Shown: positions 11,014 through 22,679 of the stretch, in pieces
How the letters are laid out: each line of letters starts with the position of its first letter
Numbering within the stretch: the first letter of the stretch is position 1
Source: Puccinia triticina
Lineage: Eukaryota > Basidiomycota > Pucciniomycetes > Pucciniales > Pucciniaceae
Length of the DNA stretch: 64,000 nt
Assembly: GCF_026914185.1 (NCBI RefSeq)
Contig: NC_070574.1
Span: forward strand, 3,624,501-3,688,500
Reading direction: 5' to 3'
Made by a program: the position numbers and the translations under genes
The notes under the pieces: model-generated
Told to the model about the DNA's origin: nothing
Databases searched by the model: none
What the model saw: only the letters and a program-made list of their open reading frames with translations

Positions 11014-12084
11014 TTGCTTCCAGAGTTGCATGACATTGTTGAGGGTTTTAAGTCGGGTTTTGACCAAGGAATCCCACATCATCATATTAGCGACTTGAGG
11101 TGGTTCACCCCGGACAACCATAGCTCGGCCGTCACGGCGGAAGAGAAGATCCAAAAATCAATTGCAGACAAAGTCATTGCCAGGCGGATGATTGGCCCAT
11201 TCGAATACCTGTCAACATTTCTCCCATTTTTTCGAACTAGCCCGCTCGGTTCTGTAGTGAAAGCGGACGGCAAGATGAGGCCTATCAACGACCTCTCATT
11301 CCCTCGGAATGACCCCCTGACTCCGTCTGTGAACTCTTTTGTGGACAAATCAGAATTCAAAACTACGTGGGACAATTTCCGAACGGTTGCCCAATTTTTC
11401 AAGGACAACCCAGGACCTTTCAAACTAGCACTTTTCGGCTGGGAAAAGGCCTATAGACAAGTTCCGACGCTACCGGCGCAATGGCCTTACCTGATGGTAA
11501 AGGATTTAAAAGGAGACTTGTTCTTAGATACACGCATAACCTTTGGGGGTGTCGCGGGATGTGGCTCCTTTGGCCGCCCGGCCGACGCCTGGAAACACCT
11601 CATGCAGCACGAGTTCGACGTTGTGACCATATTTAGGTGGGTTGACGACAATCTATTCGTCAAACGGCCAGATTCGGCTTGCACCATTACGGACGTTGTC
11701 AAACACTCCCTAGCTCTGGGCGTCCTCACCAACGAAGAGAAATGCTCCGACTTTGCGGACGTACAAAAGTACATTGGCTTTGTGTGGAACAGAATCAATG
11801 CCACCGTCCAGCTCCCGGAGAAGAAGAGGCTTGAGCGTATTGAACAAATAAGGGTTTTCCTGGCTGCCGGGGCGTCATTCAAATTCAGAGCCGTAGAGGT
11901 TTTGGCGGGGCGCCTCAACCACGCGTCATATGTTTTGCCGCAACTGCGCTGTTATATTCGGGGCTTGTACGCATGGATGGCGCGCTGGAAGAACTTATGG
12001 TTGTTTCAGGAGCTTCCCAAAGACGTTGTAAGACTCAAAAGGTGTCGTGAGACCCTTTTGCTGAATGGTGAAAGGTATGGATGA
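11014..12084 (+). pseudogene. DIRS-like retroelement reverse transcriptase
   Basis: A 356-residue open frame reads as a reverse transcriptase. Visible blocks are PFEYLSTFLPFFRTSPLGSV, VKADGKMRPINDLSFPRND (motif 1-2), FKLALFGWEKAYRQVP (motif A with D replaced by G-W in LFGWEKAYRQ), FGGVAGCGSFGRPADAWKHLM and the catalytic FRWVDDNLF (motif C). It ends in a connection segment RLERIEQIRVFL...GRLNHASYVLPQLRCYIRGLY. The SPLG and SFPRND wording resembles RTs of tyrosine-recombinase (DIRS) retroelements rather than copia or gypsy. There is no ATG near the apparent beginning, so the start is missing or upstream sequence is broken. RNase H lies at 13103 after a ~1 kb interruption. No tyrosine recombinase is seen. 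The class assignment is from memory of motifs. Confidence 0.7.
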
Positions 12085-13085
12085 GGTGCAAGCTCTGCCT
12101 TTCTGTATATCAGAAAACAAGACCACCAAGGTAAGCTTGGCAATTTATTTTGTGATAGGATATGTTTGAAGATGATATATATAAGAGGATTGTTGTTGAT
12201 GTCCAAGGTTGATGGGGTTACTGATTTATGAGATAGGTGACGGTGACTTGATGTCTCAAGTGGGGCTTGAACCTAGGTCCTTGGCCTGGGGGGTATATAA
12301 GTTCAGAAAGTGAGGAGTGATGAGGGTGAGAGGGAGCTAAGCTCAACCAGGAGTGGAAACGGGGACTGGTTACTGGTGAAAGGTGTGTGACTGAGTGGTG
12401 ATATAAATTTCAAATAAAGTGTGAAAGGTATGTGAAACTGAGTGGTGATATGAACTGATAACTGTGATATGGATAGAGGATAATATGAGTGGTGATAATT
12501 GAGTAGGGAATATAGACCGCCGGATGGCATGAGGATCTGAGGGGGAATGTCCCCTGATGGGATGAGGAGAAAACAACTGGCAGGCAGAGGCCTCCTTATA
12601 TAGACAATGATGAGAGAATTTAGCTCCAGGGGAGCAGCTTTGAGGGAATTTGGCTGGTGAGAAAGTAAAACTGAGGTAATTTAGCTAGACTATCTACAAT
12701 GTGTCCCTTTGATATGCAAACAGGATCATATATATTCATACAAGGATTTTCCAAGACCATAGGTATGCAAATGAGAAACAAACATATGCAAAGAGAAAAT
12801 AGGAGGTGAGGACTGATAAAAGGAAGGAAGAAAATTAATTCATGTGCCGTATGCATTATGCCAAGTATGGTAGCCAAGAGTTGAGTCTGTGTGTGAACCC
12901 ACTCGGACTGGTGCGTGAAATGGGTGATTTGCGTATCTTCTGATCCGGTAGAGATATGAGGGTGGTTTCAGTGGGTGACTAGGGGTTATTTTTGTCCTAG
13001 ATTCCATTTCTGCTGTAAATTTGGCTGTATCTTGAGGCTTTTTGTGAGTACACATAAAAGTTTGAATTTTTCTCCTACAAACACA
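12085..13085. mobile_element. ~1 kb insertion between DIRS-like RT and RNase H
   Basis: The RT frame ends ...KRCRETLLLNGERYG and the RNase H part starts ...NDHNVRVDLEFWQ, which would normally be contiguous. The intervening block contains partly repeated GAGTGGTGATAT words (12370-12500), a TATATAGAC string near 12598 and, on the minus strand near 12245-12275, CCTAGGTTCAAGCCCC, which resembles a tRNA B box. No clean terminal repeats or target duplication were found, so the nature of the insert is open. Confidence 0.45.
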
Positions 13086-13102
13086 GGAATAATGACCACA
13101 AC

Positions 13103-13645
13103 GTGAGGGTTGACCTGGAATTTTGGCAGGCCACGCTGCAAAGGTACGACTGCACTCGCCTTATTCCAACCCCAGAAGAACAAGAGATCATGTGGGTAGG
13201 AGACGCTTCCACCAGCTTTGGCATTGGTGTCCTCATTGGGGATAGATGGTCTCAGCTACGCCTCAAGGGAGGCTGGGAAGGCTCCAAGAAGCCTTTCCGT
13301 AACATTGCTTGGCTGGAGACGGTGGCTATCAGGATTGGCATCCTCATGCTAGGGGAACTCGTGTGGGTACGGAAAGGTTTGAATTTTGTGGTCTGGACAG
13401 ATAATACAACCACCGGCAGTGTTCTATTGGCGCATAAATCGCGCAATGTACACGTCAACAAAGAGTGGAAGCTGATTCAGGCGTTATTGGTTGACATCCA
13501 ATTGGATGTGACTCCCAAGAGGGTGGTCTCGAAGGACAACATTGCCGACACCTTGTCTAGGGGCATCCGCGGGGCCCATTTACCCGCGAACAGAGTCTGG
13601 TTCTGCATTCCTGACGATCTGTCCCCATTCCTTTTTCACGCCTAA
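13103..13645 (+). pseudogene. DIRS-like retroelement RNase H domain
   Basis: The open frame contains IMWVGDASTSFGIGVLI (first catalytic Asp), RNIAWLETVAIRIGI (Glu block), FVVWTDNTTTGSVLL (second Asp) and VSKDNIADTLSRGI (final Asp block). These are the four landmarks of a retroelement RNase H, with the DNIADTLSRG wording typical of DIRS-like elements. It ends in a stop at 13645. It belongs with the RT at 11014-12084; an insertion separates them, so the enzyme cannot be made intact. A downstream recombinase, expected for this class, is not visible in 13646-15000. Confidence 0.75.
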
Positions 13646-14916
13646 CAACTTGGTTTAGGCTCGGGCTCGCCTCGCCTCGGCTCACGGCCAGTCGCGCTTC
13701 TCCGGCACGCGGCGTCTTTGTCAGGCCGTTCTTTCTCCTTCTTGTAGGCCATCCAGCTTCCTTTTTTTTGGGGAAATTTAATGCCCCGGTATCGTCGTTT
13801 TGCTTCCTTGGTTTATGCGGGTTTTGTGGCGCGCTACATCCATAGCGGGGGGCGCGCACAAGAGTGTCGCCTATCGTCTTCTCTCTGCCCTCCGTTTTTC
13901 ATTGAGGTTTGGGTGTTCGCGCGTGGCTCAGGCTCCCTAAAAAACCTGAGTCATGGGTTTACACCCGAATACCCGAAACCTTGATGTTCTTTGGCATAGA
14001 GATGAGGTGCAGGCGCATCCTCTTCTCCTGGTCAAGGTTAGGAAGGGACATTGGCCCTTCCTACCTTTACACCTGCACTTGCTGCGGCTCAATGGCGGCG
14101 CCAACGAGCCGCAGCAAGTACCAGGCAAAGAGTGGCCGCCGAAGTGGATTGTAGGGGAGCGAGTGAGGGACGAACAGTTCCCCCCTGTCCATGGAGGCGG
14201 CATGAGCGGGCAAAGACCTGGGCGTACCTGGCGCAAGGCTGAACACCAAGTCATGCGCATCTGTGATGCACAGCCTCGCGGGTCATATAAATATGACCCT
14301 CAGTGCTGATGGCTTGATTCCCTCAGCGCTCCTCTTCCCCATCATTGCCCAGGGCCAGCTCATCTAGAGCCGCTCCCTTTTCTCACAAAAACCACCCACC
14401 CTCCCTTCTCATCTCAGGTTTTGGTTTACAATTGAATCCCCAAAACCTCGATGTTCTTTGGCATAGAGATGAGGTGCAGGCGCATCCTCTTCTCCTGGTC
14501 AAGGTTAGGAAGGGACATTGGCCCTTCCTACCTTTACACCCGCACTTGCTGCAGCTCAATGGCGGCGCCAACGAGACGCAGCAATTACCAGGCAAAGAGC
14601 GACCGCCGCAGTGGACAGGCGAGTACTTGTACCAAGTACTTGCCAGACTTTTTGCAAAAAACTCAATACCCGCACCTGCACCCGGCACCCGCCGGCAGGT
14701 ACTTGTGCCCCTAAACAAGTAGCAAGTACCCGCCAACAAGTACCCAAGTGCCATCTTTAGTATTGTTTCTGAAGCTGATGCATTGAAAAAGCGTAAAATT
14801 CTTCAAGGTCTGAGTCATAATCAGAATCAGAATCAAGCATCAAGGCAAGGGCAGCAACATTGCCCCCTTCAACTATCTTTTTTCTTTGAGATACTTTTGG
14901 CATGATTGATTTTGAG
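13646..14916. other. Downstream part of the DIRS-like element with a ~180-bp direct repeat
   Basis: No gene is supported. A block at about 13950-14130 recurs at about 14417-14597, offset 467 bp and roughly 90% identical, including ATGTTCTTTGGCATAGAGAT and GGTCAAGGTTAGGAAGGGAC. The second copy is followed by TACTTG/CAAGTA-rich sequence (14625-14750). Split direct repeats are a known feature of DIRS-type ends, so the block may be the element's 3' terminal structure; that is inference. Confidence 0.45.
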
Positions 14917-15200
14917 CTCTTGAAGGTTCCAGGAAGTGAATTTGATTGAGGTATCAGTTTGTTAGAAGGCTCCAGGAAGTAAAATTGATTGGGGGTTTAG
15001 TTGGGTAGAAGGCTCCAGGAAGTGATTTGGATTGGGTGTCAGTTGGGTCAAAGGTTCCAGGAAGTGAATTTTATTGGGGTGTCAGTTGGGCCAAAGGTTC
15101 CAGGAAGTGTATTTGATTGGGGTGTCAGTTGGCTTGAACTTTTGAGGAAGTGGATTTGATCGTGGCATCAGTTGGGTTGAACATTTGGGGAACTGAATTT
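14917..15200. repeat. Degenerate ~48-bp minisatellite, about five units
   Basis: Units share CCAGGAAGTG, TTTGATTG and GTGTCAGTTGGG in the same order, at intervals of about 48 bp. They are diverged from each other by small substitutions. No coding potential is recognised. Confidence 0.75.
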
Positions 15201-16900
15201 GGGGCTCAGGTCGCTCAAGTGGGGTGAGTTGAAAAACTATGATAATTTGAATTGAATGATTTGAGTGAAAAAATTGTGATTTAGCCATTTCAAAATCCAC
15301 CTTGTTTGGGTTGGTGGGTTTCAAAAACCCGTCAATTAGGAATTGTGGATTTGGCAATTTCTAATTGACTGGTTTGTAATGGTGGATTTCTCATATTTGA
15401 TACCCCCTAATGCATCAAAAGTTGGTCTTGTGAATGATGGTTGAGAATTACATGAGATACAGCAGATGTAACAAAATTAGGGCTGAAATATCTGGTTCTC
15501 TCACGTGAGAATTCCTGATAAGTCATAAGTCCCTCTGGCAAAGCCTCAGGCAAGAGAGGGACTTAGTTAATTTCGCGTCAAGAGGGAGTGGGGTTGTATC
15601 TAAATTCCTGTATTTAATCATGAGAAGTAAAGTTCACATGAGTCATACACAACAGGGCAAATCAAAAAAAGGTGGTGTGCCACATCCGAGCCAGTCAACA
15701 CCACGGATGCGCCACTGAGACCTTGGGATTGCCCAGCAATTGCACCCCCATACCATCATCGCGGCGCCTTGCCAACCATGGCGCCATTGGGATGTCCCCA
15801 GCACACTTCAGGTACCGTTGCGTAAAATCAGCGTCTGGATGGGCGGCCCCAGGCCGCATCATGCGTGTGACCAATCAATGACCCAGAAAAGCCAGTGGCG
15901 CTTTGGTCCCATAGCTTGCATCCAACTCCTACTGCCACCAGGCCGGGCCCATGGCAGCCCTGTGACGCCACAAGTCTGGCATCTGTCTTCTATGATGATG
16001 AACAGACTTGTGAATATTTCCATGTATGTATTGCTTCTATCATCAACTGAAACCTAACCGGCTTCATATCCACGGACACCTCACAACCAATTCCTCAGGC
16101 AACCCCAGTTTCCCTTGCCAACCATCATCCACCCCCCCTTCTTCCCTCTGACCAACCATCATCCACCCTCCCTTCTTCCCTCCAACTCCCCCTCCAACGC
16201 ACTTGCTCTCCCCACCCTCAAGCATCAGGCCCTTGGCTGCTCCCCCAGACTCTCTTGTTATTATTTTATTAACATCTCACTCCTTACACTCAACCTCAAC
16301 TTGCTCACAAGCTTACCATGTCATTGACCATTCCCCACCGACTCTAGGTCTCACCATACACCACCTCCTCAGTCTCTTTCCAGTGGGTCTTGTCGTCCCT
16401 TCTGATGCCAACATACAAGAAGAATCGGCTGCCCATGGGATTGTGTGGCCGCCGGTAGCTACTCGGTCCAGTAGCTAGTTACTGACTAACTCGAAGTAGA
16501 GATACTATGGTTGATTTCTTTCTTTATAGCAAAGCAATGTTATGGGGGGCCATGCCCACCCCCATGAACCTATTATATTCTATGTGTGTGCCCTGACCCT
16601 TGGCCAAGTGCCAGTACCAAAAGACCTACCCACGAGATTCCCATGGGCCCCACAGTTGCTTTTGCCCCATCAGAGTTCCGCAGAGCATCCGCCTGCCATC
16701 AGTCGCCAGGATGATCCGATTGATTTGGATCCCAATGGATCTGGCATAAATTGTTGGTGCCGGATCAAATAACTGCAGGTTGCTGCTGAGCGCCTCAAGG
16801 GACTCGGGTCAAATATCCGCAGGTCGCCGCTCAGCGCCCCAAGGGTACCAGATCAACTATCCGCTGGTAGTGGCTGAGCGGTCCCCAACCTCGCGATATC
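15201..16900. other. No gene seen
   Basis: Intergenic repeat-like sequence. A palindromic segment near 15525-15565 pairs AAGTCCCTCT with AGAGGGACTT, a shorter relative of the GC hairpins found at 18532, 42490, 43180, 62540 and 62900. Around 16080-16330 the plus strand is C+T rich. Near 16750-16890 short words CCGCAGGTCGCCGCTCAGCG recur. No recognisable protein. Confidence 0.4.
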
Positions 16901-18535
16901 CTGACTTAACTAAGCCTCCCGGGACTGGGGGTGCGGAGCACCCCAATGCGAAGCATCTCCCATTCCCAATGGGAGGCTTATGAGTTATCGGCTTTTTTCC
17001 GCATGAGCGCTTCAGGAAATTTGTGGCTTTTGGCCAACTTTTGAATCAAATTTACATTACACAGCGCGCACTCATTGTGAGTCAGCAAGCTGAAGTACAC
17101 GGGATAGCTGAGCATCTCAGCTTCAATGTAGTGTCACTTTTGTGATATCTACACTTGAAGGAGAGTGTTGCCCTTGCTCAGCAGTCAAGGTGGATGGATG
17201 ATGGAGTTCTGTATTTAAATTGAGTCCAAATGGATCTTCTCGGAATTTGCATACACACTTCTGGCTGAACACAAAAAAATCACAAATTTCAAAGGGGGTT
17301 GGAAGGAGTTTGTGAAGGGGGAAAAAGTGGTGATTGACACCAAAAGAAAGAGAAAAATCAGGCCTTTAATCTGGCACCACAGGCAATAGGAATACACAAG
17401 GAGAAGACCCCTGAAAGGGGAGCGGGAAAAAACTCCCACCAAAACACTGAAAGCTCTCAAGCCAAATTCTTGGCTTTACCCTGACTTAACTAACCCTCCC
17501 GGGACTGGGGGTGCGGAGCACCCCAATGCAAAGCATCTCCCATTCCCAATGGGAGGCTTATGACAACACTGGGTCGCTACGCTATTTCAGCGCTACACGT
17601 TAGCGTAGCGGCAAAAAGCGCCCGGCTATTTTGCATAGCGTTAGCGCGCTGTTAGCGCCGCTACGCTACGCTAATTTTCAGCGGCGCTAACAGCGCGCCA
17701 ATTCTTTGTTAGCGTTAGCGCGCCGCTACAGTCGCTACGCTGCGCTGCGCTGCGCTACAGCGCTTTTAGCGGAAAAAAAGCCCTTTTTTCCCGCTAAAGG
17801 CGCTGTAGCGCAGCGTAGCGCGCGCTCTTTTGCGCCCTGCATGCATAGCGTTAGCGCAATTGCGCGCATCTGCGCTAACGCTACGCTATCAGCTAAAATA
17901 GCTGCGCACCGCGTGCGCGTAGCGTTAGCGCATATGCGTGCAATTGCGCTAACGCTACGCTAAAAAATAGCGCATTCGCGCTGCGCTACGCTACGCTAAC
18001 CGCTATGGTTAGCGTAGCGACCCAGTGTTGTTTATGAGTTATCAGCTTTTTTCTGCGTGAGAGCTTCAGGAAATTTGTGGCTTTTGGCCAACTTTTTGAA
18101 TCCAATTTACATTACACAGCGCGCACTCATTGTGAGTCAGCAAGCTGAAGTACACGGGATAGCTGAGCATCTCAGCTTCAATGTAGTGTCACTTTTGTGA
18201 TATCTACACTTGAAGGAGAGCGTTGCCCTTGCTCAGCAGTCAAGGTGGATGGATGATGGAGTTCTGTATTTAAATTGAGTCCAAATGGATCTTCTCAGAA
18301 TTTGCATACACACTTCTGGCCGAACACAAAAAAATCACAAACTTCAAAGGGGGATGGAAGGAGTTTGTGAAGGGGGAAAAAGTGGTGATTGACACCAAAA
18401 GAAAGAGAAAAATCAGGCCTTTAATCTGGCACCACAGGCAATAGGAATACACAAGGAGAAGACCCCTGAAAGGGGAGCGGGAAAAAATTCCCACCAAAAC
18501 ACTGAAAGCTCTCAAGCCAAAATCTTGGCTTTACC
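16901..18535. repeat. 580-bp tandem duplication, second copy split by TIR element B
   Basis: Copy 1 (16901-17480) and copy 2 (17481-18535) both begin CTGACTTAACTAA. They share GGGAGGCTTATGA, TTACATTACACAGCGCGCAC, and a closing segment AAGCCAAA(T/A)TCTTGGCTTTACC. Without the 474 bp contributed by element B and its target duplication, copy 2 is about 581 bp, the same length as copy 1. The copies differ by scattered single bases. The unit has no TG...CA ends, so it is not obviously an LTR pair. Confidence 0.85.
17564..18030. mobile_element. TIR element B of the CAA(C)/7-bp-TSD family
   Basis: The ends are CAACACTGGGTCGCTACGCT and its mirror AGCGTAGCGACCCAGTGTTG. Flanking 7-mers are CTTATGA (17557-17563) and TTTATGA (18031-18037). 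The unoccupied site GGCTTATGAGTTATC is present at 16975-16989 in the first copy of the 580-bp duplication, proving that B inserted after the duplication and duplicated 7 bp. The interior is GCTACGCTA/TTAGCGC words. It has no coding capacity. Confidence 0.88.
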
Positions 18536-18747
18536 TGCAAGTCCCTCCTTCGGAGGTCGCGCTTCGCGCGAGGGCGCTTTGCGCCAGCCCAGGCTGTACC
18601 AGGGCCCTCTGAAGCGAGGGACTTGTGATAAGTCAGGCTTTACCTGCAAGTCCCTCCTTCGGAGGTCGCGCTTCGCGCGAGGGCGCTCTGTGCCAGCCCA
18701 GGCTGTACCAGGGCCCTCTGAAGCGAGGGACTTGTGATAAGTCAGGC
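18532..18747. repeat. 109-bp tandem pair of GC-rich hairpins
   Basis: Two near-identical copies begin TACCTGCAAGTCCCTCC (18532 and 18641) and end GAGGGACTTGTGATAAGTCA. Each carries nested hairpins with TTC loops: CCTCC-TTC-GGAGG and CGCGC-TTC-GCGCG. The outer ends AAGTCCCTC and GAGGGACTT pair with each other. Related hairpins lie at 15525, 26185, 42490, 43180, 62540 and 62900. Confidence 0.85.
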
Positions 18748-19234
18748 GATATCCAGCAACCGGGACGCTCCAGCAGCGTGATCCTCACCCCCATGGGACG
18801 CCCGAGGGACGGTCGGGGCTCGTCACTGTGGCGCCAATCCAATTTACGCAAGAGGTGCGTGACCAGATTGCGCAACGGGGACGGTTCATGACGCCTCAGG
18901 TGCGTCACGGTGGTGCGCCCCTGGGACATGTCGAGACTGAGCGGCACCGTTGCGGTCATTGACTTGCGGGGTCCCAGGGGCGCAACCCTATCGCCCTCGG
19001 GGCGCCCCATCGGCCCCGGTGTGTACTTTTTCATCTGGATTGCGATGTTTATTTCGGTCTTCCCTGGGGCATCTTTCATGGGTTGTTTGTTTTTGGATCC
19101 TTTTTTTCCAGCTTTCCCATTGGAATATAGAGAAACTGCTTGAAAGATAAAGAATCGTGATGGACGTACACAAGAGGAGTGCAAGCTCTCGACGTGCCAT
19201 GTCCATGATGGGTTTGTCTACACGATATTCAACA
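18748..19234. other. GC-rich gene-free stretch upstream of COG4
   Basis: The stretch is open on the minus strand for a while but shows no recognisable domain. Short words CACCGT, GGTGCG and CATGGGACG recur, suggesting transposon debris. It leads into the perfect palindrome at 19235. Confidence 0.35.
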
Positions 19235-19287
19235 GCCCGACAGCCACCAGATCACTCACTTCGTGAGTGATCTGGTGGCTGTCGGGC
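19235..19287. repeat. Perfect 25-bp inverted repeat with a 3-nt loop
   Basis: The left arm 19235-19259 starts GCCCGACAGCCACC and ends CACTCAC. The loop is TTC, and the right arm 19263-19287 is its exact reverse complement. It lies 268 bp upstream of the COG4 start codon and uses the same TTC loop as the other GC hairpins in the window. Confidence 0.97.
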
Positions 19288-19554
19288 ATTTATTCCAACA
19301 ACAGGATTCGAAAGTCAAGAAGATGTGAGATTTGGACCATGTTTCATGGCGCGGCAGGGCCCCAGGGGGGATGTGATGTGATATTTGAAGTATTTAAGCC
19401 TCAAGTTGAGCCTCAGCTGGTGGTAGTTGGGCGTAGGTGTATTATTGGGGCTGAGTAGTTGTGTTCAGGTTGTGGATGCGAAGGGGTTTACAGCCAGCTC
19501 CCGACTGAGTGACTCGGGCCGGGCGCTGTGTGGCACGAGGATGACCACTTCGCC

Positions 19555-22500
19555 ATGAACCCAACCGAAGCCAAGCCCGCAACGACAACCACTGCCATCG
19601 CTACTAATGAACATCATCCAGTTTATTCAAGAGAACATCTTGCCAGGCTCGATTCCCATCTGGAGCTCATTAGCGCCTTGACTCATTTGGGTACGTATCT
19701 GATTCAGATTTTCTTGCCTGGGTGTATGCTGGGGCTGATAGTCTTGAATGAACGCATCATACCAGAATCAGTCGAATGTCAAGTTGACCAGTCTCTTTCT
19801 AAGCTCCTATCTTCATCAGATAGGATTGACTCTGCCCTCAATACGATTGGTGAAATCGAACCGATTGTCCAGGACCTGTCAGAAGATGCTGCAGCTTTGC
19901 ACGAAGTGGTAATCGAACGAGCCGAAGTCGCTGAGAGGTTATCAAGCAAGGTTCGTGTGCTCGATTTGGAACAAAGTCGAGTCAAAGATTGTATCGACCG
20001 CGTTCAATCGGCGGCGGAGCTCAAGGATGCATTCAATCAACTTTTTCAAGCAATCGAATATGCTGATTGGGAGGCTGCAACCCGACATGTCCAACGGGCC
20101 AACGCAATCGATCGCGCATTTCTTACCAGTCAATTTGTCGAAGCTGTTGTGGTAAGCCCAAATTTCTGCTATCTATTTTATATATCTTATTCTTTCGGTT
20201 TATTCACTTAGAAATTTGCGTTTTCTCTGGTCTCATTCTTGCAGCCAACAGCCAATATTCCTGAACCGCCAGCTATTGCATTAGAAAACTTGATCATTCA
20301 GTTGACCGAAACCTTCCTCAAGTCTTTCAACGCGGCGGCTCAAGTCAAGGATGAAGCTGCTACAACACGTTTTTTCAAACTTTTCCCACTCCTCGGGCCA
20401 TCTGCATCAGAATCTGGTCTTTCGGCTTATTCCGATTTCGTTCGCACCTTAATTTCTGTTCCCTCATCGATCACTCGACCAACGGACGGAGCCAAACCAG
20501 CGAGCATCGTCATCCAGCTTACTTCAATTGTTGAACAGCTTGCTCTGATCATTGACCAACACCAAGGCGTTGTTGATAAATACTATGGGCCGCGCTCGAT
20601 GGTCACTGTTGCGTTAAAGCTGAACAAAGAACTAGATCGCTTGATGGTGCGATTGCTATCTGCGTGGGAGACCGATCAACAGCTCAACCGTAAGCTTCTA
20701 AGCGTACAACGATACTCCTTCGCGACCCAGAACCAACTTCTTGCTGCAATCAATAACTACGGATCCGTAAACCCTCTCAACTCTCCCGCTGCATTGCACA
20801 GCTCCTTGCGGTCACTAGCTGGCAATGTCCAGAGGACGTATAACCTACCTCAGAGCTCTGTATCAAGTCTGAATTCAACTGCAGTAGTCTCACATGAAGA
20901 AGACACAGAAGATCCTCGAGAAATTGATTTTTTAATCGCTGAACTGGCCGGCATGAGTTCCCGATGGCAAACCTACAGGAGATTCCTATGTGGCAGGTTT
21001 GGCGAATTTAACCTCAATGAAACGCAAAACATACTGGAACGGCCAGATGAACCGCAATCACCTATTTCACCCTCCACTGTTCCGAAAGAACAGCATGCGT
21101 CGCCACCCGCGCATATTAGCAAACAATTTGAGCAACTGGGGCAAACAGAGCTGAGCCAAAAACTGAATGAAAATTTGGAACGTTTCTATCTACCTCTCGA
21201 AGCGTGGTATCTCAGAATCAACATTGAAAAGGCACATTCAGCCGATGAGATGGACCTGAGTGGATCGCCGTATCTTTCCTCCGCCCTAGACGATACGTTT
21301 TATATGGCCAAAAAAGTTATACTCAGGTTGATGAGCGTAGGAAACGTAAAATGTGTTCGGGCTGGTTTACTCAAAATTGAAGAGACAATACAAAGAGATT
21401 TTGGAGAGGTGATGAAGAAAAAATTAGAAGGCGTGAGTGCGAATCTATCTGCTGGAACTACTGTTGGATTTGGAATCAAGACCAGCGAGGAGAAAGAAAA
21501 GAGGGAAAAATCAGTTCGAAATTCGTGTGTCGTGGGTTATCCTCTTTCCATTTGTTTCTAAGACCGATGATCACCAGAAGCCAGTCAAACCGGTACGAGC
21601 TGATGCGTTGAAATTATGTGGTTGTCATATTATTATTTAAATATTTTTTTTGAAAAAAAGGTTTACTTGAATAATCTGAGTATGGCTTCCGAATACGTTG
21701 TTCGGCTGGTCGACGAAGTCACAAATGGTCCCACACTCACCCAAAACTTTTTCGTCCCGGTTGAAATTGACGAAATAAAATCCTGTCTGGCGGAGATGTA
21801 CAGGCTTTCAAAAAAATTAGCAGGAATCAATAAGGTAATTGTAATATATAGTTTTGTCTATTATCGCTTTATTTTTGCATTTCACCGAATCATCCCTCCC
21901 AACATGACATAAATCCAGTATTCTTGCCTCAAAGGTTGATTTCTGATGTATCATAATCGTGATTTCTGTCTTAGAGTGGTCTAGAGCAACTCTTCAACCA
22001 ACTTATACGTCCCAAGATTCGGCCAATCGTATCAGACTGTTATAAGGACGTCACGTATGTATTAGATGATCAATCCTATGCGGAGGCTGAGGTTCAAGAT
22101 CTATTTCGGAAGCGGTTTCAAAAAGCTTGGGAATCTTTAATGGATCCATATCGAGTTCGTACCTCTATTCATCTTGAAAATATGGTTCACTTTATCTCGA
22201 TGTCCAACCATCCAAAGCATCATTGCGATATCCCCTTGCTGATATAAGGCTACCCATGTTATCACAAACAAATGGAAACCAATGAAACTATTTTCCAAAA
22301 AAAGGACTCAATGACCACAGAGAACTTTAAAGAATTAATCGGGATGACAGTGAATCTGATCGTAAGGACGTGGGAGAACATGATCAAGAACCAAAAATTT
22401 AATGAATTAGGATCGATCAAATTCGATAAAGATATTCGAAGCATCTCATCGTTCTTATCTAATCAAACCTCCTTTGGGATCTCGTTGATCAATGAATCGT

Positions 22501-22679
22501 TTATCAGGTTGAAACAAATCTCATCTTTGTTGCTCATCAAAAGTATCGAGGATCACAACGATGGCGATAATCAGAACGAGGATGATGACCAAGTCTTGAA
22601 AAACTTCCTCGTCGCTGAAGACATTGATTGGCGGTTGAACATGTCCGAAATTAAAAACGTTTTAGCTCAAAAAATCTGA
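19555..22679 (+). CDS. COG4: Conserved oligomeric Golgi complex subunit 4 (COG4)
   Basis: COG4 is a lobe-A subunit of the eight-protein COG tether, which captures intra-Golgi retrograde vesicles. Proposed exons: 19555-19690, 19766-20151, 20245-21513, 21563-21592, 21661-21834, 21975-22158, 22249-22679, giving about 869 aa (human about 785, yeast about 861). The start ATG reads MNPTEAKPAT; an upstream ATG at 19541 stops at once. Family features are the N-terminal helical region DQSLSKLLSSSDRIDSALNTIGEIEP, LSSKVRVLDLEQSRVKDCIDRVQS, ADWEAATRHVQRANAID, FFKLFPLLGPS and the C-terminal block KFDKDIRSISSFLSNQT. There are no signal or membrane segments, as expected for a peripheral Golgi protein. The joins at 21513/21563 (49-nt intron) and 22158/22249 are the least certain. 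An alternative donor GTGAGT lies at 21434, but using it would drop 27 residues. No disabling mutation is seen. Confidence 0.9.

Noticed and set aside
12085..13085. A large spliceosomal intron in the DIRS-like element (GGTAAGC near 12130, ACACAG near 13087)
   Set aside because: Introns in this window are 49-140 nt, retroelement coding regions are normally intronless, and the exon join would not restore a clean frame at those sites.
16901..18535. Full LTR retrotransposon with 580-bp LTRs
   Set aside because: Copies are directly adjacent with no internal region, no TG...CA ends and no PBS; the extra length in copy 2 is TIR element B.
18633..19184. Minus-strand 183-codon open frame
   Set aside because: Overlaps the 109-bp hairpin repeat and shows no domain; likely a GC-rich chance frame.
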